Below are positions 8,401-16,220 of a stretch of 64,000 nt of DNA, in pieces (the stretch's first letter is position 1; each line of letters opens with the position of its first letter). The stretch is from Dyadobacter diqingensis (GTDB lineage Bacteria; Bacteroidota; Bacteroidia; Cytophagales; Spirosomataceae). Both the position numbers and the translations under genes were made by a program. Below the pieces are notes generated by a model. It saw only the letters and a program-made list of their open reading frames with translations. It was not told the origin of the DNA and did not search any database. The DNA is taken from NCBI RefSeq assembly GCF_024220585.1, contig NZ_JAMXKF010000009.1, forward strand, positions 1 to 64,000, in the 5' to 3' direction.

Positions 8401-10024
8401 CGATTTTACCGGGCAACGACTTGGAGCCGACGGCTTCAAACCAGTTCAAGCTGAACACACCCTTTTTCGCAAAAACTCGTAAAACCTGATCGCCTGCCGG
8501 TAATGATGCAACAAGATTGGTTGTTCCCCAGCCCTGCATACCACCTGTACGCGGAAGGTTATTGATTTGTCCGAGGACGGTTCCGTTGGCTGACCTCAGT
8601 TCGAGCGAAGCGTCGTCGCTAAATCCATTGGCTACCCTGAAATGAAAAGTGTAAAGACCGGCCGCGTTTACTTTCACCTGATAATCCAGCCAGGCATTAT
8701 CGCCTATCCATCCAACGTCCAGTCCACCGCCTGTGTCGGCCGTATTTTCGGTGGCAAGACCATTCACGGCAGAAAAATCCTCTGCTTCAATCTTACCGGG
8801 AATAATATTGGTTTTGGTTACTTCAAACCAGTTGAAATTGAAGGAACCTCTATTGGCATAAATTCTGATCACCTGACTTCCTGCGGTGAGAGAAGCAACG
8901 GCGCTCACCGTTGTGTAGGTTTGCCAGCCACCGGTTTGCGGCACGTTGACATTGCCAAGCACAGCTCCCGCAGCATTTTTTATTTCGATATTGCCGTTGC
9001 CATAACTATTGGACACCCGAAAATTGAAAACATAATTGCCCGCCGAGGATACGTTTACATTATAATCCAGATAGTCGCCATCGTCGATATAACTTACATT
9101 TTTAACACCATTGACGTCGCCGGTGTCTTCTGTTCTTACATCGCTGGAAAGATCGTAATTTTCAGCCTCGATTTTACCCGGTAATGTTTTTGAGCCCGTC
9201 GCTTCAAACCAGTTCAGGCTGAAAACACCTTTTTTTGCAAAAACACGCAAGGTTTGTTTTCCTGCCGGCAGATAGGTGATGAGGCTTGCATTGCCCCAGC
9301 CCTGCATGCCGCCGGTGCGTGGAAGATTATTAATTTCTCCCAAAACAGTTCCGTCAGCAGCTTTCAAAGAAAGCGAAGCATCATCACTGAATCCGTTTGC
9401 GACCCGAAATTTGAAAGTATATATACCCGCCGTCAGTACGGTCACTTCATAGTCCATCCAGCTGTCGTCACCGATCCATCCAATATCAAGGCCTCCGCCG
9501 ACATCCTGTGTTGTTTCAGTGCCGGCAGTGTGTATGGCTGAATAAAACTCTGCCTCGATCTTTCCGGGAATCAGATTTTCCTGAACAGCTTCAAACCAGT
9601 TCAGGTTAAACAAACCGCTTTTTGCGAAAATTCTTATCGTTTGTGTGCCGGCCGGAATCACCGCCTGAGCGCTGACCGTCGTGTAGTTTTGCCATCCGCC
9701 GGTTTGTGGAATATTTACCTGGCCGAGCACAGCATTATCGGAATTGCGAATTTCCAGAATACCATTTCCATAACTATTGGCGACGCGAAAATTAAAAGTG
9801 TATGCGCCTGCTGCCGTAGCGTTGACCTGGTAATCCATCCAGTCGTTATCATCAATGTAGCCAACATTTTGTCCGCCGCCGGTATCGCCCGTAGTTTCTA
9901 TGACTACGCCGTTCATTTGAACAAAATTTTCTGCTTCCAGTTTGCCCGGAAGAGCCGGGATAGTCTGGGAAAAACTCAAAAACACATTGCAAAGTAAGAT
10001 TATGCAGAGGAGAAGTTTTTTCAT
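5456..10024 (-). CDS. Secreted multi-CBM6 glycoside hydrolase with type IX sorting domain
   Basis: A 1,522-residue enzyme. Residues 1 to 20 are a signal peptide (MKKLLLCIILLCNVFLSFSQ), which fixes the start at ATG 10024 although the frame is open 41 codons further. Five carbohydrate-binding modules resembling CBM6 follow at about 24-148, 151-276, 280-404, 407-532 and 536-660; most open with PGKIEAE and end with NWFE. Next come an Ig-like segment (about 670-740), a beta-rich discoidin-like segment (about 750-910) and a clan GH-A type TIM barrel (about 920-1400). The likely acid/base is E1099 in CDNERD and the likely nucleophile E1236 in WITEAGYD. Residues about 1440-1522 are a T9SS sorting domain (VYPNPS to KVIKGM), so it should be exported and attached to the surface. 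It probably degrades a plant or algal polysaccharide; the GH family was not assigned with certainty. Confidence 0.85.
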   Translation of the reverse strand: MKKLLLCIILLCNVFLSFSQTIPALPGKLEAENFVQMNGVVIETTGDTGGGQNVGYIDDNDWMDYQVNATAAGAYTFNFRVANSYGNGILEIRNSDNAVLGQVNIPQTGGWQNYTTVSAQAVIPAGTQTIRIFAKSGLFNLNWFEAVQENLIPGKIEAEFYSAIHTAGTETTQDVGGGLDIGWIGDDSWMDYEVTVLTAGIYTFKFRVANGFSDDASLSLKAADGTVLGEINNLPRTGGMQGWGNASLITYLPAGKQTLRVFAKKGVFSLNWFEATGSKTLPGKIEAENYDLSSDVRTEDTGDVNGVKNVSYIDDGDYLDYNVNVSSAGNYVFNFRVSNSYGNGNIEIKNAAGAVLGNVNVPQTGGWQTYTTVSAVASLTAGSQVIRIYANRGSFNFNWFEVTKTNIIPGKIEAEDFSAVNGLATENTADTGGGLDVGWIGDNAWLDYQVKVNAAGLYTFHFRVANGFSDDASLELRSANGTVLGQINNLPRTGGMQGWGTTNLVASLPAGDQVLRVFAKKGVFSLNWFEAVGSKSLPGKIEAENYDISSDIRTEDTGDVNGDKNVSYIDDEDFIDYNVKVASAGVYAFSFRVSNSYGGGVIEIKNAAGTVLGQVDVPKTGGWQTYTTINTTATLQAGSQILRIYAKKGAFNFNWFEAVKDLTVPEKVPAVITFAELTARIAGSGTFDLSASSTNTEVPVTFSSSNPAVVSVANVSGIWKAAIVAEGSAVITASQAESAGFLAAENVTRTQVIQAGTTPEEPSNAVKITLDPKRWYQLNNTANGLGGLFDGDTQTDVQLGWGLALSSWDAYYPLLDGEQMSLESIKFFDFTGNFSANPMTLSVITDQWERIPVATFTGQEYNGWVGPYPDRQLSGNAKFKLDAPVTNIRYLVLNIKSGLPTEMELYGTHSGGTKPVTPIPAKTIKLRDLFGVNAYEWNFEDGNTPWEINENRMNVAKSFTGIRHYMDWEKLESSEGVYSFNPTLSGGWNYDAIYERCKAANIEVLADLKTIPGWMQSTYPEDQRDGENVPVRYGKDFADPLSYIEQAKIAFQYAARYGSNTAVDPALLSVYTIPRWNNDTPNTVKIGLNLIKYIECDNERDKWWKGRKGYQTAREYAANLSAFYDGHKNTMGPAIGVKNADPNMKVVIAGLVTGSDYVKGMVDWCKEFRGYKADGSVNLCWDIVNFHLYTDNGSSSQSGTSTRGAAPEVTIANTILDGFVNVSHDLSQDMPVWITEAGYDVHQESPLKAIPIGSKTALETQGDWILRTSLFSARHGISKVFFYQMYDDNNSGGMFGTSGLVNSDMSRRPAADYFYQVNKLFGEYAYKETTNQDPIVDRYELDGKSLYILTVPDEKGRTASHTLNLGNFTGAKIYRPKAGSDNMDMEEVALVAGNLTVTATETPTFIITSTASNARQAFSDSAILINPLATPLESMNLHNEVMVYPNPSVSDITIDMKNKSNAAIEINLFDAGAGHLHRQVKIEKGHASEKKKIDISTLPTGIYILEIKQGNERAFRKVIKGM

Positions 10025-10145
10025 ATATTGATCTGTTTCATAATGTGTTGCAAAGATACAATTTGTTCGTGTCTTTGTAGATTGTTTTAAATTTTTTGTA
10101 GAAACACTTCGTACTGATATAGAAAATGATAGCCTGGTAAAATGC

Positions 10146-10183
10146 ACCGACGCGTCATGTTATAAAAAACACAACGCGTCGGT
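10146..10183. repeat. Inverted repeat with 10-bp arms, possible terminator
   Basis: ACCGACGCGT at 10146 to 10155 and ACGCGTCGGT at 10174 to 10183, with an 18-base loop. It lies after the stop of the copper-storage-like gene (minus strand) and upstream of the glycosidase gene. It could terminate the former or be an operator for the latter; the T tract after it is weak. Confidence 0.5.
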
Positions 10184-10214
10184 TCAACAGAGCATTATTA
10201 GGCTGATTTTTTCT

Positions 10215-10556
10215 TTAATGATTTATCATTTCCTCACAAGCCTTCGCGCATTTTCGGCAAGCGTCGGCGCAGATTTCACAATGTTTCATTCCCATCTTCG
10301 CGTGTTTCTCGCATTCATCGGCACAGGCGTTGCAGACAGTGGCGCACACGGCACAAAGATCATTGGAAAATTCGCTGTCGAGTACCAGCAGCTGTGCTGT
10401 TGCGTAACATAAAGCAGCGCATTGCAAATCGAGATTAATACACTTTGCCTGCATGTTTACATCTTTTTCTTTCAGACAGGCACTCGCACAATAGTTGCAG
10501 GCGGCGGCACAGGCGTTACACAGGTCAATGCAATTTTGAAGTATCGGGCTGGTCAT
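10215..10556 (-). CDS. Cysteine-rich four-helix-bundle copper-storage-like protein (Csp family)
   Basis: A 113-residue protein with 19 cysteines, mostly as CxxxC pairs along predicted helices (CIDLCNACAAACNYC, CAVCATVCNACADEC, CEICADACRKCAKAC). This pattern is that of the Csp/DUF326 family, whose characterised members form a four-helix bundle that fills its core with many Cu(I) ions bound by cysteine thiolates. There is no signal peptide, so it resembles the cytosolic Csp3 type rather than exported Csp1. No copper ATPase, CopZ or CueR gene is nearby. Copper binding is inferred from the family. Confidence 0.85.
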   Translation of the reverse strand: MTSPILQNCIDLCNACAAACNYCASACLKEKDVNMQAKCINLDLQCAALCYATAQLLVLDSEFSNDLCAVCATVCNACADECEKHAKMGMKHCEICADACRKCAKACEEMINH

Positions 10557-10714
10557 AATTCGTGAAGTAAGTGATTGATGAATTTAGTCGGGTGATTTAC
10601 TAAAATCCTGCCAGCGGGTTATGAACCGGAGATGTTGCGATATCGCCACGGTGCACCACAGGACTTTTTGCCGGAGAAAGGTTATCTTTATGAAAATTTT
10701 GAAATTGATTGACT

Positions 10715-11296
10715 ATGCTATTCAAACAAAAACACCTCGAAGGGATCAAGGCGGGAAACATTTCACTGGCTTTTCGTAAATGGAAAAGGCTATCGGTAAA
10801 TGCGGGCAGCCTGATAAAAACCAGCGTAGGTGTGATAAAAATTATTTCAACAAAGGAAATTTCTCTTGGCGAAATAACTGACCCGGATGCTGCAAAAGCA
10901 GGATTTGCCAGTGCCCAGGCGCTGGTGCAGTTGCTGGAAAGCCAGAAAGAGGGGCTTATTTATAAAATTGAGCTAAGTTTTGATTCTGAGGACCCGCGTA
11001 TTGAATTACGTGAAAAGGTAAGTCTGGAAGAGGAGGAATTTGAAACGCTGAAGGCGGCCCTTGATAATCTCGACAAGTTTAGCAAGGTGGGGAAATGGAC
11101 GACGAAAACATTGCAGGCGATTCAGGAAAATCCTAAAATGAAAGCGGCTGATCTGGCTGTAAAAGCGAAAAAGGAGAAAGAATGGCTGAAATTAAATGTT
11201 CGTAAACTCAAAGGACTTGGGCTTACGATCAGCCATGAACCCGGCTATACTTTGTCGCCGAGAGGGGAAGAATATTTGAGGCTGATCACGAAATAA
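10715..11296 (+). CDS. ASCH/PUA-like domain protein with C-terminal winged-helix-like region
   Basis: A 193-residue protein. The first 95 residues (KQKHLEGIKAGNISLAFRKW, then VGVIKIISTKEISLGEIT) look like an ASCH/PUA-type RNA-binding-like fold in which a lysine- and arginine-rich start precedes small beta strands. Residues about 120 to 193 look like a winged helix (MKAADLAVKAKKEKEWLKLN, LKGLGLTIS, YTLSPRGEEYLRL). No precise function is known to me. ATG 10715 was preferred to an in-frame TTG six bases earlier. An intrinsic terminator follows at once, so the gene is probably monocistronic. Confidence 0.6.
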   Translation: MLFKQKHLEGIKAGNISLAFRKWKRLSVNAGSLIKTSVGVIKIISTKEISLGEITDPDAAKAGFASAQALVQLLESQKEGLIYKIELSFDSEDPRIELREKVSLEEEEFETLKAALDNLDKFSKVGKWTTKTLQAIQENPKMKAADLAVKAKKEKEWLKLNVRKLKGLGLTISHEPGYTLSPRGEEYLRLITK

Positions 11297-11307
11297 ATGA
11301 TTGCATG

Positions 11308-11332
11308 AAACCCGGTTCAGCCGGGTTTTTTT
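11308..11332 (+). terminator. Intrinsic terminator
   Basis: An 8-bp stem (AAACCCGG with CCGGGTTT) around a TTCAG loop, running into a T tract. It lies 12 bp after the stop of the ASCH-like gene. Confidence 0.9.
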
Positions 11333-11448
11333 ATTGCAAAATTCCTGACTAAGGGATCGTTTCTGTCTGGTAATTTGAGTAAATTGGGAATGGTTCTTTT
11401 AATATTTGAATATGTCTGATTGTGGTTACTAAATAAACATGTCTGCAT

Positions 11449-11868
11449 ATGAATAATGACGGACCGATAATAGTCATTGAGGATGATCTGGAAGACCAGT
11501 TTTTGATAGGGGAGACATTTAAAAATCTTGCTTACAGTAATCCGGTGGTGTTTTTTGAAGATGGTTACAGCGCGTTGGAGTATTTAAGAGAAACGCAGGA
11601 AAAGCCGTTGCTGATCCTATCGGATATTAACATGCCGAAAATTAACGGAAAGGAAGTGCGGGATTATATCCTCAACAGTGAGGAAATAAGTATAAAATGT
11701 ATTCCTTATTTGTTCTTTACGACGGCGACCAGTCAAAAATTTATCACGGATGCGTATTGCACCTCAGTTCAGGGATTTTTTCAGAAACCTGCCTCTTTTC
11801 AGGATTTTGAAAAAACGATAAAGACGATCGTGGATTACTGGAAGATCAGTATCAGGCCGGAATCTTAA
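11449..11868 (+). CDS. Single-domain response regulator
   Basis: A 139-residue CheY-like receiver domain without an output domain. The acidic pocket is EDD at 11-13, the predicted phosphorylation site is D59 in [12 protein letters not shown], the conserved Thr is in FFTTATS, and the Lys is in FFQKPAS. It resembles the Rcp1 group that pairs with hybrid or phytochrome-type kinases. No kinase gene is adjacent. A macrodomain gene starts 17 bp downstream, so the two are probably cotranscribed. Confidence 0.88.
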   Translation: MNNDGPIIVIEDDLEDQFLIGETFKNLAYSNPVVFFEDGYSALEYLRETQEKPLLILSDINMPKINGKEVRDYILNSEEISIKCIPYLFFTTATSQKFITDAYCTSVQGFFQKPASFQDFEKTIKTIVDYWKISIRPES

Positions 11869-11885
11869 TTGTTAAAATAATCATC

Positions 11886-12431
11886 ATGATCACACTAACT
11901 TCCAGAATAGAATTAATCAGGGGTGATATAACAAAACTCCACGTGGATGCCATTGCAAACGCCGCGAATTCTTCCCTGCTTGGCGGTGGAGGAGTGGATG
12001 GAGCAATTCACCGGGTTGGCGGTCCCGCGATTTTGGAAGATTGTCGAAAAATTATTGCACGGCAGGGTGGCTGTAAAACAGGAGAGGCCGTGATTACGAC
12101 GGCGGGCCGGTTGCCGGCTCAGTTTGTAATTCATACCGTCGGGCCGGTTTGGAATGGAGGAGAAAAGGGCGAGCCTGAAAAGCTGGCATCCTGTTATATC
12201 AATTCTTTGCAGCTGGCAGCGATTAACGGATGTAAATCTGTTGCTTTCCCTAACATCAGCACCGGTATTTATGGTTATCCCAAGTTTGAAGCTGCGCAAA
12301 TTGCTGTTAAAACGGTTTCCGGTTTTTTGTTGAAAAATGATAAAATTGAGAAAGTGATCTTTGTTTGTTTCGACGAGGAGAATTATCTTTTTGTGCAGAA
12401 GCAATTGAATTTGCTGGGAATAACATTCTGA
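11886..12431 (+). CDS. Macrodomain protein, probable O-acetyl-ADP-ribose deacetylase
   Basis: A 181-residue macrodomain of the YmdB/MacroD type. The diagnostic pieces are [23 protein letters not shown] (catalytic-loop Asn and Asp, ADP-ribose binding), VIHTVGPVW, and [12 protein letters not shown] (diphosphate-binding loop). Characterised relatives remove ADP-ribose from O-acetyl-ADP-ribose or from modified proteins and nucleic acids. It is cytoplasmic and probably in an operon with the response regulator 17 bp upstream. No sirtuin, ART or DarT gene is close, so a dedicated toxin partner is not evident. Confidence 0.9.
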   Translation: MITLTSRIELIRGDITKLHVDAIANAANSSLLGGGGVDGAIHRVGGPAILEDCRKIIARQGGCKTGEAVITTAGRLPAQFVIHTVGPVWNGGEKGEPEKLASCYINSLQLAAINGCKSVAFPNISTGIYGYPKFEAAQIAVKTVSGFLLKNDKIEKVIFVCFDEENYLFVQKQLNLLGITF

Positions 12432-12587
12432 AAGAGATATTGGTAAATAGTACTATTCTGATGAAGTTTTAAATAATAAAAATATAATTATTTAAATAAG
12501 TCGCCTGCGAAAAAACATTATCAAAACGAAGAACTCAGGCCGGTAAATATTGTTCTCTAAACAGGGCTAATCCATTTATGATCAGGG

Positions 12588-13868
12588 TTGGTTTATTTTC
12601 TAACCAATTTGAACAATACGTTGAATTTACCAGAAAAGTACGACGCATACTCCGCACTTCGTTTTCCCGAATTTCGCTATTTCCTTGCCAACAGTTTTTT
12701 ATACAGATCTGCGCTTCTGATACAGGAAGTGATCATTGGTTATGAGCTTTACCGGTTGACACATGATCCGCTGGCACTCGGTATGATCGGTCTGGCGGAG
12801 GTTGTTCCGTTTATTGCCGTGTCGCTTTTTGGAGGCCATGTGGCAGACCGCTACGACCGTCGGATTATCCTTCGGGCAAGCTTATCTGTGATCATCGCGG
12901 GGTCTGCCATTTTGTATTTTCTGTTTCAGCCAGAATGGATCGCTGCTTTGAGTAAGGAGCAACACCTGTTTTATGTGTATGCAGTATTTTTTCTGATTGG
13001 ATTGGCCAAAGGATTTTATTCCCCCGCCTCGTCTTCGCTGAAACCGTTTTTGGTACCGAGAGAATTTTATTCCAATTCCTCCACATGGAGCAGTACGTTT
13101 TCGCAGGCCGGCGCAGTACTCGGCCCTGGGGTTGCGGGCTTTTTATACGTTTATCTGGGTCTTACACACACGTTGCTGGGGATTATGATCGCCATGGTCA
13201 TTTGTTTGGTACTGATCACGCTGATCAGAACAAATCCGATCAATACGAATAAGGTCGCTGTTTCGATCTGGGAAAGCCTGAGAGACGGTTTGCGGTTTGT
13301 ATTCAGCACCAAGATTATTTTATATGCCCTTTCGCTGGATATGTTTTCTGTTTTGTTTGGAGGGGTCATTGCCATTCTGCCAGTTTTTGCGGAGGATATC
13401 CTGCATGTAGGGCCGGAAGGGCTTGGGCTGCTAAGAGCGGCGCCTTCTGTCGGCGCATTGATTACGATGTTCGCCATGGCACATTTTCCGCCGACTCACC
13501 AGGCGTGGCGTAACATGCTGATAGCCGTCGCCGGTTTTGGGGTTTTTACGATCATCTTTTCCCTGTCGACCAACTTTTGGCTGTCCTGCGCTGCTTTATT
13601 TGCAACCGGTGTTTGTGACAGTATCAGTGTGGTGATCCGTCAAACCATTATGCAAATTTTCCCTCCTGATGAAATGCGTGGACGCGTGGCTTCGGTCAGC
13701 GGGATTTTTGTGAGCTCTTCCAACGAACTCGGCGCCTTTGAATCAGGATTGGCGGCGAGGCTGGCAGGTCCTATTCCAACGGTGCTGGCCGGAGGTGCGA
13801 TCACGTTGTTGGTTGTGACCTACGTTTATACACGTTCGAAGGATCTGTTTGCTATGCGGCTGACGTAA
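12588..13868 (+). CDS. MFS transporter, EntS-like
   Basis: A 426-residue membrane protein with about 12 hydrophobic helices and the MFS motif between helices 2 and 3 (GGHVADRYDRRIIL). The N-terminal FPEFRYFLANSFLYRSALLIQ and the drug-exporter-like second half (FPPDEMRGRVASV) match the EntS/MFS_3 group, which exports siderophores or drugs. The start is uncertain: TTG 12588 gives the longest form and TTG 12609 (then NNTLNLPEKY) is equally plausible, since no ATG is in frame upstream of the conserved part. The 157 bp before it is very AT-rich. The substrate is unknown. Confidence 0.85.
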   Translation: MVYFLTNLNNTLNLPEKYDAYSALRFPEFRYFLANSFLYRSALLIQEVIIGYELYRLTHDPLALGMIGLAEVVPFIAVSLFGGHVADRYDRRIILRASLSVIIAGSAILYFLFQPEWIAALSKEQHLFYVYAVFFLIGLAKGFYSPASSSLKPFLVPREFYSNSSTWSSTFSQAGAVLGPGVAGFLYVYLGLTHTLLGIMIAMVICLVLITLIRTNPINTNKVAVSIWESLRDGLRFVFSTKIILYALSLDMFSVLFGGVIAILPVFAEDILHVGPEGLGLLRAAPSVGALITMFAMAHFPPTHQAWRNMLIAVAGFGVFTIIFSLSTNFWLSCAALFATGVCDSISVVIRQTIMQIFPPDEMRGRVASVSGIFVSSSNELGAFESGLAARLAGPIPTVLAGGAITLLVVTYVYTRSKDLFAMRLT

Positions 13869-13934
13869 CGGCTGAGGAGGATTATTTAAGGCGTATTTTG
13901 TGCGGATAATTTTTTTGGAGATTGGTGTAAATGG

Positions 13935-13964
13935 TTGAATATCTCGTTTAGAATCATATCTTTA
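13935..13964 (+). promoter_or_regulatory. Candidate Bacteroidota-type promoter of the acyltransferase gene
   Basis: TTG at 13935 to 13937, a 19-base spacer, and TATCTTTA at 13957 to 13964, close to the Bacteroidota consensus TTG-N19-TAnnTTTG. The -7 element runs into an ATG at 13964. Transcription would begin after that codon, which favours ATG 14003 as the real start of the next gene. Confidence 0.55.
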
Positions 13965-14002
13965 TGAGTCGTGCAACGTTATTGAAACTCACACTCCCCC
14001 TC

Positions 14003-15115
14003 ATGAACAGAATTAAGAGTATTGATGGCCTCAGAGCTATATCAATCGTAATGGTCTTGCTGGCTCACGCAAGACCTACCATGCCCCGGATTTTAACAGA
14101 TCATTTTTTTTTCGATTTTATTGCCAACGCTGCACTGGGCGTCAGGATTTTCTTTGTTTTAAGTGGTTACCTGATCACCAAAATATTGATAATAGAAGAG
14201 GCCAAAACGGGATTTATTAACATCAGACACTTCTTTGTCCGAAGGATACTGCGAATCTTTCCCATTTTTTATCTCTACATCCTGGTAGTGGTGCTTTTGA
14301 AAATATCACATATTCCCAACATTATTGATAAAATCAGCGATGTTGTCCCGGCATTGTTTTATCTCTGGAATTATAAATTTCTGTGGGTGGATACCTCCGG
14401 CAACGCCAATTGGTTTTTAGGACATTTCTGGTCCTTGTCCATGGAGGAGCAATTTTATCTGTTGTGGCCTTTTGCTTTTGCCATTTTTTATTCAAAAAAT
14501 TCCGGCTCCCTGTTTTTACGTGTATTGGTTGCTGTCATTGTCTTAATGCCCGTGTTAAGGGTTATGACTTACTTTCTGATGTCCGACAACCGCGGACAGA
14601 TAGGCTGGATGTTGCATACCGGTGGTGATTCTATTTTGATAGGATGCCTGGGTGCACTGGTTGAAAAAACGGAAAGATTCAGGTCTGTTTTTGTTCATTA
14701 TTTAAGCAACAAATGGCTGGTTGGTTTTACGCTGATATTTCTCTTCGTTGTTTCACCGATCTTGTCGATATCTTTTGGAGGGTCCTATCATTTACCGTTT
14801 GGAATAAGTCTGGACAATATTTTTATATTAATCCTAGTTTTCTGGATTATGTACGTACCCACACTTTTTGCAAAATTTCTGGATCATAAGGTGATGGTAC
14901 ATATCGGGATACTCTCTTATTCTTTGTACGTTTGGCAGCAGATATTTCTGACCGATATTCATAAATACTGGTTTAACCTGTTTCCGCAAAATCTGATTAT
15001 TGTTTTCCTTGTTGGATTTTTCTCTTATTACGTCATCGAAAAACCGATTTTAGGATTGAAGAAAAAACTGAAACCTGCTGCTGCGAAAAACAGTGTTGAC
15101 ATACCGGTTGTGTAA
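14003..15115 (+). CDS. Acyltransferase 3 (OafA/YrhL-type) membrane protein
   Basis: A 370-residue integral membrane acyltransferase. MNRIKSIDGLRAISIVMVLLAH is the usual N-terminus of the family and carries the conserved His and RAI/DGLRA motif. FFVLSGYLIT and the SLSMEEQFYLLWP block are also diagnostic, followed by about ten hydrophobic helices. Members transfer acetyl or other acyl groups from the cytoplasm to surface sugars such as O-antigen or exopolysaccharide. An in-frame ATG exists 13 codons upstream, but it overlaps the predicted -7 promoter element. No polysaccharide cluster is adjacent. Confidence 0.85.
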   Translation: MNRIKSIDGLRAISIVMVLLAHARPTMPRILTDHFFFDFIANAALGVRIFFVLSGYLITKILIIEEAKTGFINIRHFFVRRILRIFPIFYLYILVVVLLKISHIPNIIDKISDVVPALFYLWNYKFLWVDTSGNANWFLGHFWSLSMEEQFYLLWPFAFAIFYSKNSGSLFLRVLVAVIVLMPVLRVMTYFLMSDNRGQIGWMLHTGGDSILIGCLGALVEKTERFRSVFVHYLSNKWLVGFTLIFLFVVSPILSISFGGSYHLPFGISLDNIFILILVFWIMYVPTLFAKFLDHKVMVHIGILSYSLYVWQQIFLTDIHKYWFNLFPQNLIIVFLVGFFSYYVIEKPILGLKKKLKPAAAKNSVDIPVV

Positions 15116-15209
15116 ACATGACCGTTTACAGCGGAAGAATAATGCAGTCGTTTATAATATTGTCAAGTAATTAATTTACCATTTAACCAATTCAAAATTA
15201 GCCTGAAAA

Positions 15210-16133
15210 ATGAAGAGAATGTTATTGCTCATTACCCTGTTTTTTACCCTTTTCTCTGCCCACGGACAAACGATATACAGCAAGACTTTTGGTAACAAAA
15301 ATAATAAACCTATCATCTTCATCCACGGCGGTCCGAGCGGAAATGCTGTACAATTTGAAGCGACAACGGCGCCTAAACTGGCGGAAAGAGGTTTTTATGT
15401 GATTGTTTATGACAGAAGAGGCGAAGGCCGCTCGGCAGATGAAAATGCTAAAATTACCTACAATGAAGCTTTTGACGATTTAAATGAGCTTTATAAAAAA
15501 TACAACCTCACAAAGGCAAACCTCATCGGATTCAGTTTCGGAGGTTTGGTAACAACGCTCTTTTCAGAAAAATATCCGGAGAAGGTCAATTCGATTATCC
15601 TGGTCAGTGCGTTGTTTAACCAGCAGGAATCTTATAACCACATATTAAGTTCGGTCAGGAAGATTTATACAGAGAAAGGTGATACTGAAAACCTTAAAAA
15701 ACTTGCCGAAGTGGAAAGTCTTGATAAAAATTCGGCGAAATATCGGGGAGGATGTTTCGCTTTGGCTTCCGAAAACGGATATTTTAAAGTGGCAAAACCC
15801 GATAAAGAAGCTGTGGAAATTTACCAGGGATATGAAACCGGTGAATTGTACAAAAGCAACATCAGAAATAAAAAAGCACCGGGACTTTTCTATAAAAATG
15901 AAACGAGGAATAACATCAATGTCAAGCCTGTTTTAGAAAATCTGAAGAAAAAGGGCATCCGTCTGTATGCTTTGTATGGCAAGCAGGACGGTATTTTTTC
16001 GCCATCACAAATGACCGGTATGAAGAATTTGGTAGGCGCCCAAAATTTCCATTTCCTCGATAATTGTTCTCACTACCTCTACGCAGACCAGCAAAAGGCG
16101 TTTTTGAGTAGTATTGAGGGGTGGTTGAAGTAA
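15210..16133 (+). CDS. Secreted alpha/beta hydrolase, proline iminopeptidase-like
   Basis: A 307-residue alpha/beta hydrolase with a signal peptide (residues 1 to 20, ending AHGQ). The oxyanion element FIHGGPSG and the nucleophile elbow GFSFGG (S109) are clear. The acid is probably in LYGKQDGIF and the His in NCSHYLYAD. HGGPxG is shared with prolyl iminopeptidases and related esterases, so the substrate may be a peptide or an ester. A convergent gene follows with a shared terminator. Confidence 0.8.
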   Translation: MKRMLLLITLFFTLFSAHGQTIYSKTFGNKNNKPIIFIHGGPSGNAVQFEATTAPKLAERGFYVIVYDRRGEGRSADENAKITYNEAFDDLNELYKKYNLTKANLIGFSFGGLVTTLFSEKYPEKVNSIILVSALFNQQESYNHILSSVRKIYTEKGDTENLKKLAEVESLDKNSAKYRGGCFALASENGYFKVAKPDKEAVEIYQGYETGELYKSNIRNKKAPGLFYKNETRNNINVKPVLENLKKKGIRLYALYGKQDGIFSPSQMTGMKNLVGAQNFHFLDNCSHYLYADQQKAFLSSIEGWLK

Positions 16134-16172
16134 TGATTTTGAATCAGCTTTGATTACTTTGGCAATAAATGG

Positions 16173-16212
16173 AACGAGCTCCCGGTAAGAATTTCCCTTC
16201 CGAGAGCTCGTT
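16173..16212. terminator. Bidirectional terminator between convergent genes
   Basis: AACGAGCTC at 16173 to 16181 and GAGCTCGTT at 16204 to 16212 form a 9-bp stem. It is centred between two convergent stops at 16133 and 16221. Confidence 0.7.
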
Positions 16213-16220
16213 TCTGTTTA

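Noticed and set aside
10025-10147. Forty-one extra N-terminal codons of the multi-CBM enzyme
   Set aside because: They precede a perfect signal peptide and would destroy export. The region is better read as the promoter and leader.
11886-12431. Macrodomain gene as antitoxin of a DarTG-like system
   Set aside because: No DarT or other ADP-ribosyltransferase gene is adjacent, and the protein resembles the stand-alone YmdB type.
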